A stretch of 64,000 nt of DNA, from NCBI GenBank assembly GCA_907165065.1, contig OU015540.1:3332001-3396000 (forward strand), written 5' to 3'. Positions 25,226 through 35,520 of the stretch are shown one piece after another; within the stretch, counting starts at the first letter, position 1; each line of letters opens with the position of its first letter. Below the pieces are notes generated by a model. The model was not told the DNA's origin. It searched no databases and saw only the letters and a program-made list of their open reading frames with translations. Source of the stretch: Caprimulgus europaeus. Lineage: Eukaryota; Chordata; Aves; Caprimulgiformes; Caprimulgidae. A program made the translations under genes and the position numbers.

Positions 25226-27892
25226 AGGAAAAGCAAGCAGTGTCAAGCCCCTTGGCAGCAGCGCTGGAGACGGGAGCTGCTCTGCTGCTGGCTCCTGCAC
25301 TGGCACCGGGATGTGGTGCCACGTCTCAGCATCACATCGTCCCCTCTGCTGAGGGTCCTCACTTTTCTCAGTGTCACCTCTGTCAAACGGTCCAATTTCC
25401 TTTTGCTTTTGCATGTTGTAATTCACCCTTCGGGCATTGCTCAGCAGGAATTAAAAGTGTTGGTTTCTTTTCAGTCCAGCCTCTGCTTCCTTCAGCCAGA
25501 CTCTGTTTGTGTTTCACCACTTCAGAACCATTACACAAGGATATTTTTTTTATTACTATTGCCATCTCAACGACCTTCCTCTTAAAGACTTGGGCATAGT
25601 ATTTTATTTTTAGATAAGTTTCCACATCCCCTTTGCAGTTAATGTGTATAGACAGAGGCTAAAACAGCCCAGTGCCCATAGCAACCAGCAAGGAGAGGAC
25701 ACATTGCATTATTCAGACAATTTATGTCAGAGTTGCCAGTCCTGGCTCAAAGTCTCTGATGTAAATAAGTTTGGGTTTGTTGATAGGTGAAAGCAGTATT
25801 TACCAAAGAGACCTGTGCTCGTTCAGGAAGGATTGCTCTGAAGGAGAACACAGCGAGGGCTGTACTGGTGCTGTCTCATTCCCAGTCTGGGGACTGTGTA
25901 CGCCTTTCCCTGTCGCTGCTGCGACGCCAGCCTGACCCCAGTGGTACCATTCCCACCCCCAGCCAGGATCAGCATCCCCAGACGGGCATCTGTCACCATA
26001 AACCCCAGTGACAAAGCTGCTTCCCATCCTGTGCCCACAGCATCCCAGTAGTGTGGGGGTTTGGTGCTGCACTGGGACCAGCTTCATGGGCTCTGTCCCC
26101 CTTGATCCGACATTTCAAACCCACCTCTCCCCACTTCCCAGCCGCTCTGGGTTGCACAAGGGTTTTTCTGGGGCTATGCCAGATAGATCCTTGGTTTCAG
26201 TGGCTCTTCCAGCAGCAGCCAGCGCGGATTAATGTGTCACTGCTTTCGCAGAACTGGTTCTGGCTGCCGTAAAGCTGGAGTTTGGCATTTCAGAGGCGTC
26301 TGCTCTGCTCCCTAAAGCAGAACTGAGGAGCAGGAAGGTGATCAAGACCATCTCGTGGGGTCCAAGCCTGATTGTGCCACTCGCCGGTGGTGCGGGGAGG
26401 GAAACACAAGAGAGACCATTATTTATATTGTTTTGTAGTATTTAATAGTGAGGGATTAAGGGACTCTGCCTCCCCAGAAAAAAAAATCGATTCTTCTCAG
26501 ATTACCTAATATTTCTAAGAATTTGAGATTACAGAGGGTGGGGATAAAACCTTCAGGCTGAGCATGAAGCATTGATGGTGTCAGAGCTATTTTTCCCCCT
26601 TCCCATCCCTAGGACCAGCCCCTGGCTGCAGCTGGGCCATATCCTGCATTGATGCAGGGATGGACCTCATGGCCTCCAGGTCAGGACATGGGGATTCTGC
26701 TGCTTCCAAAGGAGAGATCTGCACAGGATCTCTCAGGTCTCTCCCCCAGGACCGGCCGGTTGCAGACCTGGCATTGTGCTGGCACGGGCAGATGCATCCC
26801 TCCAGCTCTTGGTGTAGTGTTGAGCACCAGGTAGGGTCCCTGGAAATACATTCATGGGTCTGTTTTCAGAACTTAATGGCTTCAAAATCCAGTGTGGGGC
26901 TTGCTGAGCCCATCAGAGCTTGGCCAGGGGTTTGTTTGCAGCCTTGGGAAGTGCTGCACGTGAAGCTGTGTGCAGATGCTGCAGATAACGCCTCCCTTGA
27001 TGTTCAGGACATTTCTCCAGAGCAAACACCAGGAAAGGAGAAACTGGTTAAATCACAACTCCAGCCTGGCAGGGACACCCAGGTCACCAAGTCCATTGCA
27101 CCGCGCTGCCTTGGGTCACCCCGTCCCAGCACGCAGCCCCTGGCAGCGGCTGTGCCCACCCTCACCCTCCGCCCAGGATTTCTCCACGTGGTCACTTGTG
27201 TGGCTCCTGTACACGTGTCTCCCCGCCCTGAAACTGCATGTGATTTTTTTTTTAGGGTGAGGGGATCACCCATAAAAACTCAAACCACCCCAGCGATGGG
27301 CATGCAATGCAGGGCTGGCTCCACGCTTGTGGGATGCTTCATCCAGGGACACTTTGGGAGATGGAGCCACGTCCTAAGGTCCTTTCCCTGAAGGCAACCT
27401 AATGATGGTGACATCCAGAACCAAGGGCACATCCCTGAAGGCCCTGCCCTCCCTTGTCATGACCCATATTCCCGCTCCTGTGTTTGCTTTCGTGCAGCAA
27501 AGCTGCACTGCCTTCACCCGGGGGAGGGACGGCCACTGGCCCCTACGCGGCAAACAAACACGGAGAGCAAACACACGGCGCAGTCACGGCAGCGCGTGTC
27601 GCATCGCTGGGGCGATGGAGGAGTCGTGATTCCCGTTGGGCTCCCGCCAGGCCTGCCTTGCTGAGTCTGCACTCCTGCTCTTGGGGAAGATGAAGGGAAA
27701 CAAGGGGCTCAGGGGTCTGATGGTGACCCCCACACCCGTCCCAGCGCTGGGGCTGAACCTCCACAGAGCCATTCGGTGGGCAGGGGACATGGGCTCCTCC
27801 GCCAGCGATGGGGATCTGATGCAAAAGCAAAGATGAGCTTTGAGCACAGGCAGTACGGGGGCTTTTGGAGGCAGTTTGGGCACTGACTGCTT

Positions 27893-28165
27893 TATCTAGG
27901 ACAAGAGGAAATGGCCTCCAGTTGCTCCAAGGACAGTTGAGATGGGATGTGAGGAAGAATTTCTTTGCTGAAAGGGTTCTGAGGCATTGGAAGGGGTTGC
28001 CCAGGGCAGTGGTGGAGTCCCCATCCCTGGAGGGATTGAAGAGTCGTGTAGACACAGTGCTGAGGGACAGGGGTCAGTCGGGGACTGGTCAGTGTTGGGT
28101 TCATGATGGGACTCAATGAGCTTAAAAGGCTTTTCCAATCCAGGCAGTTCTGGGATTATGTGATC
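27893..28165 (+). mobile_element. CR1 LINE 3' fragment
   Basis: It starts around GACAAGAGGAAATGGCCTCC and ends with TTTTCCAATCCAGGCAGTTC near 28143 plus a degenerate octamer. It is nearly identical over its length to the corresponding part of the copy at 21183-21567, so both belong to one young CR1 subfamily. Confidence 0.92.
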
Positions 28166-31100
28166 AGGGATCCCTTAATCCAGAGAAGGCAGATGGGTGA
28201 CACGACAGGATTTACCTTTACATGGGAATAAACCAGTCTCCTCTATCCCCACTGCCCAGGGAAAGCAGTCTGGGCTTTAAATGGTCACAAAGAACTGCAA
28301 TGGGAAGAACACCCTGGTGAGAAGTTATTTCCAGGTGGGAAACCACCCGTGTTGGAACACGAACAGATGTCTGGGGCAGGACCAGGATCCATCCTGCCTC
28401 AGCAAAACCAGGGTTGAGCATAATGGGCACAGCTGGCCTGGCATGCTCCTGCTCTGGGGTCTGCAGATGCCATCACCTGAGGGCCCAGGGGATGCTGCAA
28501 GTGTCCCCCAGTGCCGGGACAGCATCAGCACCCTGCGGCCATCATTCCCCCACCCTTCACATCATCACCCCTGCCAGGGACAGCACGGAAACGCCGTCCA
28601 ACCCATCCCAGCCCACCCCTGCCCGGGGGGCCTTTACGCACGGAGCTCCCGCACGGGGCTGTTTTCTTTCATCCACGCACTACAAAGCCGCGGCGGGACG
28701 GCCCGGCGAGCTGGCCACGCTGTGCAGCATCCTCCTTGGATCTTATTTCAACAAAATCTTTCAGGAATGTGCTGCTTTTTCCATGTTGCCTTTTCTTCAG
28801 AGGGGAGCTGTTTACCGAGCACAGCTCCTTTCCCAATCGGGGAGGGAAGGCGATGTCGGGGCCGGGCTCTGCCCACAGCTCTGCTTCGCTGCTGCACCAG
28901 GGCTGAGCATTTGCAGGAGCCTCGAGGGTCCTCAATTTGGGCAACAGCGCCAAGCGGGGCTCATCCCTCAGCCAGCTCAACCCCTCCAACCCCAGTGTCC
29001 CCCCACCACAGCCTCAAACCCTGCGCTGGCCTCAGCCCATTCCAGACTCCGCAGCCCAAGCAGCAGGGATGGATGCAGGACCCCGACACAAAACACCTCC
29101 AGGCTCTTGTGGCCACTCATCCCTCTGCCAGCTCCAGCCTGTCACCGACTGGCCGGCTCGCTGCCTCCTCTTGGGCTTTTATTTTTGTCCTATAACCCCA
29201 GCAGATGCTGCCATTTCCATGGGAACCCTCCTGAAATCTGTAGCAACGCATCCACCGGGGTCACCGAGCCTCCCTCTCCCCTGTGCCCTATATTCCAAGC
29301 CCAGTCACTGCCTGTCTCCGGTTACAGGTGACATTTCTCTTTAATCCCAGGGAAGCTGCCACTCTTTGGAAGGGAGCAGAAGGTGCCAGAGCTTGGGGAC
29401 ATGTCCAGGACATGCAAACACTTTTGTCCACGCTAGTGGCTGGCAGGATGCTGCTGCCTCTGAGTAAATAATGGGCAAGAGGATGGGATGAGATGGGATG
29501 GAAACTGGGAGCAGCGGATTCCCAGGGTCCGCCCAGCTCGGGGAACTCCAGTTCTGCTCTGTACAGAGCTCTTGACCCAGCTGTGCCACATGGTTATTGC
29601 CAATGAGTGAATGTCACCTTGGTGCACTCAGAGCAGAGATCCTTCCACAGCCTCTGCTGGAGAGCAGGACACTGTCCCGGGAGTGACAAGGCAGTGGAAC
29701 CAAGTTCCCTGTGGTGTGGTGGCACCTCAACCCCGGCTCTCACCGTGTGCTCAGCCATCTGATGTGTGTTTGTGCTGCTGGTAAGGAAACCAGTGGCACC
29801 GAGCCATCTGCTGGCTTTACACCACGATACGGGGTTTGGCCCCATCCCTGGGCTTTTGGTGAGTTTATTGCAGCCAGCACACACTGGAGATGGGAGAAGG
29901 GGAGCGGATGAGAAGGTCCAGAGACAACAGCAAACACGAGCCTGCTCTGGGAGCTGCATCGTGCTTGGGTGCGGGGATGGCATCGCCAAGGGAGCTCTCA
30001 CCACCCCTTGCCTGGATGACTCAAGGAATTGGGGATTTGAGACATGTCTCAGGCTTTCAAATTCTCTGTTAATCAAATCCCAAATGCTAACAGGAATCAA
30101 GAGACATGAAAAGTGTTGCTGAAGAAGTAGGGAGTGGGGGGAAGGAAACAAATAAGCCCACCACCACCCCCCGCCCAGTCCCCAGTGACAGAGCAGCCCA
30201 CTTCTGCATCATATCTCATCTGGGAAAAATTATATGTTGTGAATTACGTGCTTCTTTTGAAAAGCCTTAAAGGAGATTTAATAAAATGAGACAAGCTAAT
30301 AATATAGGGAATGAATAGCAACCCTGGATGCTGCATCTTGATTTAATCAGATGCTTTTCCCCAGGGGGACAAGCAAGAGCTATAGCTAAAGCCTCCCTTC
30401 CCTTCCCTACCCAGCTGCTCCCCAATTCCTCCAACCCCTCACTCCTTCTCCCATCCTGGGGGTGCAGCCAGGGCAGGATTTGGGGTCCCACAAGACCCCG
30501 CTGTTCTCCAGCAGCTGCTGGGAAATGCACAGCCCACGCTGGTTATTTGTGAGCAGGCTAACAGTGCTGTGCACCCAACAGGGAGAGGGGCTGAGGAGCA
30601 GGTCCCTGTCCTGGGGGAGAAAAGCAGGAATTGGGGAGCCAGGAAAGCCAGGCTGGGGAGCAGGCTTGGCTCCTTGTGTGCACTCCAAAGCCTGGATGCA
30701 GAGCCAGGGAACACCGTGTGCTGCTGTGCAGGGGACCAGCCCTCGGTGGGATGTGAAGCATCTTAACAGCAAAGATGCTCGTGTCAGACGTGCTCCTCTG
30801 TGGCCTGGGAGAGGCCACGGGATCGGCATGTGCCAGGGTGGGAAAGGCACAAATGTCTGTTCTAGTCTTGGCTTTTTCATCGCTTGGACCCGAAGGACCC
30901 AGCTGTGAACCGAGGCTGGCTCGACCCCGGGGTGACGCTGCCTCACGGCTCCACAGCACACTCCGGACTCCAAGTCGTGTTCCGATGTCATTGTTCTTTT
31001 CCGAGTACCCCCCTGCCCGCCTGTCCCCGGGCCGGGCAGTACGCTGCATGCTCCTGTCTCCTGGTACATTTTGCTTCCTACATTCTTGCAGAGGCTGGTG

Positions 31101-31854
31101 CTGCTGTGAGCTCTATTTTCCTACTCGCACAGATCGTCCAAGCCAGGCCCTGGGGAGTGGCGTGTTCTGTCGCCGGGATGTTTGTGTGGCTTTCGTGGAA
31201 TTTCCTTTCCCAAGCCACTTGCTCGTAGCTGCTGGGCAGGTTTTATTCATTGACAGGTGCCTGGTAAACCTGCAAGGGTGCAAATAGGGAGAGAAATAGT
31301 GAGAAACCAGGGATTGATCTGTGCTGAAGATGTTCAATTCCATTAAAGGTGTCTGCAGTCACTGGGTTTCGTGCACAGCAGCCTGCGGCTCTCGCTGTAC
31401 CCAGCAGCTGCGTGAAAGAGCTTGTTGTATCCTCCAAAACTGGGTGAGGAGCAAAGCACCCCACAAATGACAGGGTCAAACTGTGCAGGCAGTACAGCAG
31501 CCATGAGGGAAAATGCTGTTTTACCTGCCCCTGCTTAAGATTTGGGCTATTTGCAGTCGGGTCAGAAATAGGTGGTGATTTTTAACAGAGTCATAACCGT
31601 GGGAAGGCTTTGCCTCGCAGCGAGGTGGATCCTTTATCATCCATCATGGGCAGCCAGCTCCAGGCAAATGTGCTCTGCTTGCACCAGGAGATGAATTTCT
31701 AGATGATCTTGGGGAGACTCAGCCTAATGCCTCATAATGCTCCTCTCCTGCGTGACTCTGCGAGGAGCTGGGCTCTGGGATTGCACAGGCAGCCCCCCCA
31801 CATCCTCTCTCTGGGAGTTCCTGCAGCCACTGGCTCTCCTCTGCCTGCCCAGGG

Positions 31855-31895
31855 TCCCTGCCCATGCTCCTGAGATCCCTGCCCATGCTCCTGAG
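31855..31895. repeat. 20-bp direct duplication, 21-bp period
   Basis: The sequence TCCCTGCCCATGCTCCTGAG occurs at 31855-31874 and again at 31876-31895 with no mismatch. Confidence 0.95.
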
Positions 31896-32989
31896 GGTTC
31901 CCTGGGCAGGGTGGCTCTGCTTGCACCCTGCACCCCGGAGCCGAGCCCATGGGATCTCGGCAGCATCTCTGGTGTGCTCTACTTTTTGCTGTTGCTGACG
32001 AGTCTTTTGGAGGGAGCAAATGGATTTTCTGTTACTGAAACCTGCTAACCTAAGAGTAGGCTTCGAGCAGGCTATTTTTACCCATTCCTGGCACTATTAA
32101 TAGTTTTTCAGTTAACAATAAAGGCCAATCGAGAGATTCGATTTGTCTGTCCCCCAGAGGTTGGCGCTTCCTATTCCCCCTGTTGTTTTCCATCAACCAC
32201 TTCCATTAAATGATCTCTTCGTTATTTGGGGGTGATATATTTGTGCTCTGTAATTGGCTATTAAGCCCCTTCGCTGTCTCGCACACAGATCAATAAACAC
32301 GGGAAACTGTCCCACTTTTTCTTCCCAAAGTGTCCTTGTTCTTCTGTTCCCAGACAGGGATGGGGCTGCGAGGGGCTGGTTAAACCACTGCTCCCTCCCA
32401 CCCTGCAGACAAACACAATTTCTCCATAAACCTTTGGACAGTGTTTAAATGAATATCCAAGTGTGAGCCCACAGTCAGTGGAGATGAAAAGCTCAGCACC
32501 ATCCGTTTCTCGAGCGGTGCCGATGGAACACATCGTGCTGCACAGATGTGGCTGTTCCAGCTGTCCCTGAGGTCCCTCTGGGTGGGGTAGGTGAGGCTTC
32601 TGCTGTCCTGAACCTTATCCAGGCATCACATTTTGCAAAGTTTTGAGGGTTTTTTTGTAGATCCTCACAGGTATTGTTTTCATTCAAACTTTCTCATCAG
32701 CCCAATGTGACCCAAGGGCTTTCCCTGAGCCTCATCTCTGATTCCCTGGTGGCATAGAGGTCCCTCAGCCCAGCAGCACTCCCATGTCCCACAGGATTAT
32801 TGTCCCACTGTCACTGTCTCAGGAAGATGCTGCAGCCTGACAGTGCCCAGGGCCTGGGGGGGCTGTCTGGGCTGGCCCCTGCCATCAGCTCCAGCCAGAG
32901 CCAGTAACTCAGCACCCGGTCAGATCAGGTCCCTGATGTAAAGCAGCACCATGACCCCTGCCTGCCCCACGAGCAGCCCTGCTGCCTGG

Positions 32990-33130
32990 ACCCCTGCCTG
33001 CACCCCTGTCTACACCCCTACCTACATCCCTGCCTGCACTCCTGCCTGCATCCCTACCTACATCCTTGTCTGCATCCCTACCTACATCCCTGCCTGCATC
33101 CCTGCATCCTTGCCTGCACCCCTGCCTGCA
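32990..33130. repeat. C-rich minisatellite (CCTGCCTGCAYCCCTACCTA type)
   Basis: Alternating CCTGCCTGCA, CCCCTGTCTACA and CCCTACCTACAT words make a degenerate tandem array about 140 bp long. It carries nearly all its C on the + strand and creates artefactual open frames rich in Pro, Thr and Ile. Confidence 0.9.
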
Positions 33131-33334
33131 TCCTTCCTCCTCTCCCCCATCCTGTGGGCAGCCCTCCGGCCCCACAGGGGCTGGCAGGGCCCCTCGCTGT
33201 GGTCCATGTCACCAGACCGAGCGTCCCCAGCCCAGCCCTGCCCGGCCCGGGCCAGCGCTGCCCGCTCGGCCGTGCCCCCTCCTGCCCCCTAGCGGGGGAG
33301 TCGGCGCTGCAGCGGCACCGCGCTCGCGCCCTCG

Positions 33335-33645
33335 GACTGGGATAGGAGTGGGATGGGGCTGGGATGGGGCTGAGATGGGACTGGGATGAGGCTGGGATGG
33401 GATTGGGATGGGATTGGCATGGGATTGGGATGGGATCGGGGTTGGGATGAGGCTGGGATCAGACTTGGAACTGGAGTTGGGATCGAGGTTGGGATGGGGC
33501 TGGGATCAGAGTTGGGATCGGGGCTGGGATGGGACTGGGATCGGGGGTGGGGTTGGAGTTGGGGATGGGATCAGAGTTGGGATCGGGGCTGGGATGGGAC
33601 TGGGAATGGTCTAGGACTGGGGTCGGGGCTTGGACTGGGCTGGGG
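33335..33645. repeat. G-rich minisatellite (GGGATG/GGGCTG hexamer family)
   Basis: About 310 bp is built from hexamer-like words such as GGGATG, GGGCTG, GGGACT and GGGATC. Higher-order units of about 42 bp (for example GGGATCAGAGTTGGGATCGG) occur twice. Runs of three to five G recur every few bases on the + strand, the non-template strand of RASD1. Confidence 0.92.
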
Positions 33646-33944
33646 TGAAGGGCAGACCCCTCCTTCACGGGGGCACCGTTCAGCCGCCAGCCCGGGCTGC
33701 GGTGCCCGGTGGGACGGGGGGTTTCTCTCCGCTCCCGTCCCCGGCCCCGCTCACGGAGCACCCTGCGGGGCAGGTCCCTGCACACCCGCTCCTGCGCGGG
33801 GAGAAAGTGTAAAACGGGGTAAAAGCACGTCGGGGAGCGGGTTGGGACCTCCGGTACCCCCGGTACCGCCGGGCCAGGTCCCTGCGCAAAGGAGTCCCGC
33901 TCGGGACCACCCCAATGCAGGGCGGGGGGAGCCCCGGGATCCCC

Positions 33945-34170
33945 GAACCGGCTGCTAACGGGACGGGCACAAAGCACCGGAGCCCCGGGCCGAGCTGCAA
34001 AGGAGTCGGCTTGCAAATGGGACCGGGAGTCCGGACCGGGCTGCCAACAGCACCGGGCTGTGCAGCACCGGGAATGCGAACCGGGCTGCGAACGGGACTG
34101 AGCTGTGAACGGGACCGAGCTGTGCAGCGGCGGGAGCCCGGACCGCGCTGCGAACGGGACGGGGCCGGGC
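33945..34170. repeat. Degenerate CpG-rich tandem array just upstream of RASD1 promoter
   Basis: Units such as GAACCGGGCTGCGAACGGGA, CTGAGCTGTGAACGGGACCG and AGCTGTGCAGCACCGGGA recur with variation. It ends within about 60 bp of the TATA-like box of RASD1. Confidence 0.75.
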
Positions 34171-34172
34171 AC

Positions 34173-34262
34173 TGACTCAGCCGCCACCGCCCCGGACCGT
34201 GACGCGCCGAGGGGCGGTCGCTGCCGACTCCATATAACGCGGCAGCAGCGGCGGTGAAGAGC
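34173..34262 (+). promoter_or_regulatory. RASD1: RASD1 core promoter
   Basis: An AP-1-like TGACTCA lies at 34173-34179, an Sp1-like GGGGCGG at 34211-34217 and a TATA-like TATAA at 34233-34237. A start site near 34260 is expected. No ATG occurs between there and 34402, so the CDS start is the first ATG. The whole stretch is CpG-dense. The motifs are seen; their use is inferred. Confidence 0.6.
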
Positions 34263-34322
34263 TGAGAGCGGCCTTTCTGCCAGGGGAGAGAGGCTGAGCA
34301 GACGGGCAGACATCGCCTTCCT

Positions 34323-34364
34323 CCTCTTCATCCTCCTCCTCCTCCTCCTCCTCCTCCTCCTATT
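34323..34364. repeat. (TCC)n microsatellite in RASD1 5' UTR
   Basis: About ten uninterrupted TCC units follow CTTCCTCCTCTTCA and lie about 40 bp before the RASD1 start codon. On the mRNA it is a pyrimidine-rich leader tract. Repeat length is likely to vary between individuals. Confidence 0.9.
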
Positions 34365-34401
34365 CCTTCTCTCGGCACAAGCTGCCCCTTCTCCGGCTTC
34401 A

Positions 34402-34687
34402 ATGAAACTGGCAGCGATGATCAAGAAGATGTGTCCCAGCGAGGCCGAGCTGAGCATCCCCGCCAAGAACTGCTACCGCATGGTCATCCTGGGCTCCTCC
34501 AAGGTGGGCAAGACGGCCATCGTCTCGCGCTTCCTCACCGGCCGCTTCGAGGAGCAGTACACGCCCACCATCGAGGACTTCCACCGCAAGTTCTACAGCA
34601 TCCGCGGCGAGGTCTACCAGCTCGATATCCTGGACACATCGGGCAACCACCCCTTCCCAGCCATGCGCCGCCTCTCCATCCTCACAG
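34402..34687 (+). CDS. RASD1: RASD1 coding exon 1
   Basis: 286 nt from ATG to the first base of a split Gly codon, followed by donor GTAATT. It encodes residues 1-95: the N-terminal extension, P-loop, effector loop and DTSG switch II, ending RRLSILT. Confidence 0.95.
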
Positions 34688-35520
34688 GTAATTGTTTGGG
34701 GAGCACAAGGAGGAACAGGGGGTTCCCTTACCAGATTTCAGGCTTTCTTGCCCAGTTTGGGGATATTTTTCCAGTCCTGGGAGGAGGGAGGTGGGATTTT
34801 GTGTTTGCATGGGGTGGGCAACTTTGGTCCCTGCATGGGGTGGACAGGAGGATGTGGGACTCAGGTGCTGCTCAGTCCTTCCTCTCTGGGTCTCTGTACG
34901 GCTTAGGCAGTGGGTCTCTGCACATGTCCCCATCCCTGCAGCCATCTCACGTTCCCTCTTTATCCCCAGGAGATGTGTTCATCCTCGTGTTCAGCCTGGA
35001 CAACCGGGACTCCTTTGAGGAGGTGCAGCGCCTGAAGCAGCAAATCTTGGAGACCAAGTCATGCCTGAAGAACAAAACCAAGGAGAACATAGAGGTGCCC
35101 CTAGTCATCTGCGGCAACAAGGGCGACCGGGACTTTTACCGAGAGGTGCAACCCCGGGAGATCGAGCAGCTGGTGGGAGGAGACCCCAAAAAATGTGCCT
35201 ACTTCGAGATCTCGGCCAAGAAGAACAGCAGCCTGGACCAAATGTTCCAGGCACTCTTTGCCATGGCCAAGCTGCCCAGTGAGATGAGCCCTGACCTGCA
35301 CCGCAAAGTCTCGGTCCAGTACTGTGACATCCTGCATAAGAAGGCGCTGAAAGGCAAAAAGCTGCTGAAAGAAGGAGGCCGGGGCAGCGCGGATGAGGCG
35401 TACGGCATCGTGGCCCCCTTCGCCCGGCGACCCAGCGTCCACAGTGACCTCATGTACATCCGGGAGAAAGCCATCGGCGGCGGGCACAGCAAGGAGAAGG
35501 ATCGCTGCGTGATCAGCTAG
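34402..35520 (+). CDS. RASD1: Dexamethasone-induced Ras-related protein 1 (Dexras1), complete, two coding exons
   Basis: RASD1 is a membrane-anchored Ras-like GTPase induced by glucocorticoids. It modulates heterotrimeric G-protein, adenylyl cyclase and NOS1-linked iron signalling. Exons 34402-34687 and 34970-35520 join to 278 residues (human 281). Visible motifs: G1 GSSKVGKT (31-38), effector YTPTIEDF, G3 DTSG, G4 NKGD, G5 SAKK, a basic tail, and the farnesylation box CVIS at the end. Ser replaces Ras Gly12 and Asn replaces Gln61, as in the family. Cys11, reported as the S-nitrosylation site in the mammalian protein, is conserved in KKMCPS. The start is the first ATG and matches human MKLAAMIKKM. 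A continuous 372-codon reading through the intron exists because the 282-nt intron is in frame, but human alignment and canonical splice sites support splicing. The PSVHSDLMYIREKA block matches RASD1 closely. Confidence 0.97.
   Translation: MKLAAMIKKMCPSEAELSIPAKNCYRMVILGSSKVGKTAIVSRFLTGRFEEQYTPTIEDFHRKFYSIRGEVYQLDILDTSGNHPFPAMRRLSILTGNCLGSTRRNRGFPYQISGFLAQFGDIFPVLGGGRWDFVFAWGGQLWSLHGVDRRMWDSGAAQSFLSGSLYGLGSGSLHMSPSLQPSHVPSLSPGDVFILVFSLDNRDSFEEVQRLKQQILETKSCLKNKTKENIEVPLVICGNKGDRDFYREVQPREIEQLVGGDPKKCAYFEISAKKNSSLDQMFQALFAMAKLPSEMSPDLHRKVSVQYCDILHKKALKGKKLLKEGGRGSADEAYGIVAPFARRPSVHSDLMYIREKAIGGGHSKEKDRCVIS
34688..34969 (+). other. RASD1: RASD1 intron (282 nt, in-frame and stop-free)
   Basis: Canonical GT...AG intron. 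Its length is divisible by three and the frame continued from exon 1 has no stop, so retention would add 94 residues after residue 95 without disturbing the downstream frame. Confidence 0.93.
34970..35520 (+). CDS. RASD1: RASD1 coding exon 2
   Basis: 551 nt begin after acceptor TTTATCCCCAG, complete the Gly codon and continue DVFILVFSLDNRDSFEEV to KDRCVIS and TAG. It carries NKGD, SAKK and the cationic C-terminal extension typical of RASD and Rhes proteins. Confidence 0.95.

Larger units (their letters stand above)
25226..32989. other. PEMT-RASD1 intergenic region
   Basis: About 7.8 kb lies between the PEMT poly(A) region and the RASD1 promoter domain. It holds one CR1 (27893-28165), a 20-bp tandem duplication (31855-31895) and unique sequence. 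Around 28.3-29.3 kb two + frames are open for about 0.9 kb, but neither translation resembles a known protein. The AT-rich block at 32040-32300 looks unlike its surroundings and may be regulatory. Confidence 0.6.

Noticed and set aside
33459-34466. 335-codon open frame on the - strand over the RASD1 promoter
   Set aside because: It is driven by the GGGATC/GGGCTG minisatellite (giving Asp-Pro-Asn-Ser runs) and CpG-rich DNA, overlaps the RASD1 5' UTR and exon 1 in antisense, and resembles no protein I know.
34402-35520. A single-exon 372-residue RASD1
   Set aside because: The extra 94 residues come from the intron between perfect GT and AG sites, and the human protein lacks them. Two-exon splicing is the better model; retention is kept only as a finding.
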